From Acidimicrobiaceae bacterium (lineage in GTDB: Bacteria; Actinomycetota; Acidimicrobiia; Acidimicrobiales; Aldehydirespiratoraceae), in NCBI GenBank assembly GCA_009843915.1, contig VYCM01000034.1, positions 1 through 43,627 on the forward strand: a stretch of 43,627 bases of DNA, read 5' to 3'. The notes beneath the pieces were generated by a model that saw nothing but the letters and a program-made list of their open reading frames with translations, was not told the DNA's origin and did not search any database. Position 1 is the first letter of the stretch. Every line of letters starts with the position of its first letter. The position numbers and the translations under genes are program-made. Of this stretch, positions 43,112 through 43,627 are shown one piece after another.

Positions 43112-43578
43112 CGGCCGGCCGCACCGTCCCGATCCGGGTGGTGCTGGCCAAACTCGGCCTGGACGGCCACGACCGGGGTCTCAAGGTGGTGGCCCGAATG
43201 CTGCGCGACGCCGGCATGGAGGTGATCTACCTCGGCCTGCGCCAGACCACCGACACGGTGATCGCCGCGGTCGAGCAGGAGGACGCCGGCGTGATCGGCC
43301 TGTCCATGCACAACGCCGGACATCTCGCGCTCGCCCCCCGGATCCTGAAGGCCGTCGCCGCCGCCGGCCTCGACGCGCCCGTCGTGATCGGCGGGATCGT
43401 GCCCGAAGCCGACGTGAGCGCCCTCAAGGAGATGGGCGTCAGCGCCGTGCTCCACCCCGGCGCCTCGGCCCGCGAGGTCGTGGACGCAGTAGCGGAGGCC
43501 GGCGCGAGGGGCAGCGCAGGGGGCGCCGACTGCGGGCCGGCAGGGACGAAGACGGGCCGTGACGGCAGCGAGGCATAG
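43087..43578 (+). CDS. B12-binding small subunit of acyl-CoA mutase
   Basis: A 163-aa cobalamin-binding protein of the IcmB/MCM C-terminal type. The B12 motif LAKLGLDGHDRGLKVVARML has the DxHxxG with His28 as lower ligand. SMHNAGHLALAP and VVIGGIVPEADV complete the Rossmann-like site. It works with the upstream large subunit as a separate-subunit mutase, as in isobutyryl-CoA and 2-hydroxyisobutyryl-CoA mutases. The last 25 residues are Gly/Ala-rich and non-conserved. Start ATG 43087 is the second of two duplicated ATGs and is the one in frame. Confidence 0.93.
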   Translation: MTDSPQTAAAGRTVPIRVVLAKLGLDGHDRGLKVVARMLRDAGMEVIYLGLRQTTDTVIAAVEQEDAGVIGLSMHNAGHLALAPRILKAVAAAGLDAPVVIGGIVPEADVSALKEMGVSAVLHPGASAREVVDAVAEAGARGSAGGADCGPAGTKTGRDGSEA

Positions 43579-43579
43579 A

Positions 43580-43624
43580 GGCCCCGCGGATAGGCGGGCG
43601 ACCCGGCCCATACGGGGCGGGGCC
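43580..43624 (+). terminator. GC-rich hairpin after the mutase small subunit
   Basis: GGCCCCGC at 43580-43587 pairs with GCGGGGCC at 43617-43624, closing a 29-base loop with its own CCCG/CGGG pairs. It begins one base after the stop codon. The window ends three bases later, so a T tract cannot be judged. Confidence 0.35.
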
Positions 43625-43627
43625 GTG

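Noticed and set aside
41307-43217. 636-codon minus-strand frame over the mutase genes
   Set aside because: Shadow of the mutase large and small subunits; no recognisable domain.

Overview
The window looks like the chromosome of a high-GC actinobacterium. F420-type LLM oxidoreductases, a DUF222/HNH protein, mycobacterial-type GH15 and a Cys-to-Asp MurA are all present, and the order cysteine desulfurase - mnmA - ligA - gatC - gatA - gatB - ilvB on one strand is the actinobacterial core order. Acidimicrobiia is my best guess, but this is inference. No rRNA, tRNA, CRISPR array or intact insertion sequence is visible. Coding density is very high and no gene-free stretch exceeds about 230 bases.

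Layout. 1-593: 5' end of ilvB (minus) with a possible attenuator, divergent from a MATE exporter. 1944-7717: a lower-GC block with a Xre-cupin regulator, divergent from a polyamine-type ABC importer (lipoprotein, two permeases, ATPase) and a metallo-beta-lactamase-fold hydrolase. It sits between gatB and ilvB and looks acquired. 7714-11028: gatCAB. 11013-13435: a PASTA protein with a degenerate kinase domain and a divergent membrane-anchored protein of unknown function. 13459-20400: a DNA methyltransferase with an extra C-terminal domain, ligA, a membrane protein, mnmA and a cysteine desulfurase. 20421-20560: two identical 68-bp structured repeats. 20576-26756: rhomboid protease, GH15 enzyme, NifU-type protein, a 48-aa membrane protein, murA and an MFS transporter. 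26753-31177: prfA-prmC-tsaC-rpiB-glyA, all minus. 31228-36473: a small hydrolase, choline sulfatase, an LLM oxidoreductase, a degenerate M28-like protein and a TauD-type dioxygenase, which together suggest sulfate-ester or organosulfur use. 36507-40401: accessory genes (coiled-coil membrane protein, SnoaL-like, DUF222/HNH, dienelactone hydrolase). 40474-43578: ppk2, divergent from a two-gene B12-dependent acyl-CoA mutase whose active site reads as isobutyryl-CoA mutase type.

Regulation. About twenty starts have a TANNNT-like hexamer 6-8 bases upstream and no Shine-Dalgarno sequence, which points to widespread leaderless transcription. The lower-GC ABC block instead uses Shine-Dalgarno sequences and stop/start overlaps. 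Three convergent gene pairs end on one shared CTAG.

The best candidates for something undescribed are the tandem 68-bp RNA-like repeats upstream of the cysteine desulfurase, the PASTA pseudokinase with its mirrored divergent promoter, the 15-bp inverted repeat around a permease start codon, the 19-bp operator-like array between ppk2 and the mutase, and the duplicated translation start of the mutase small subunit.
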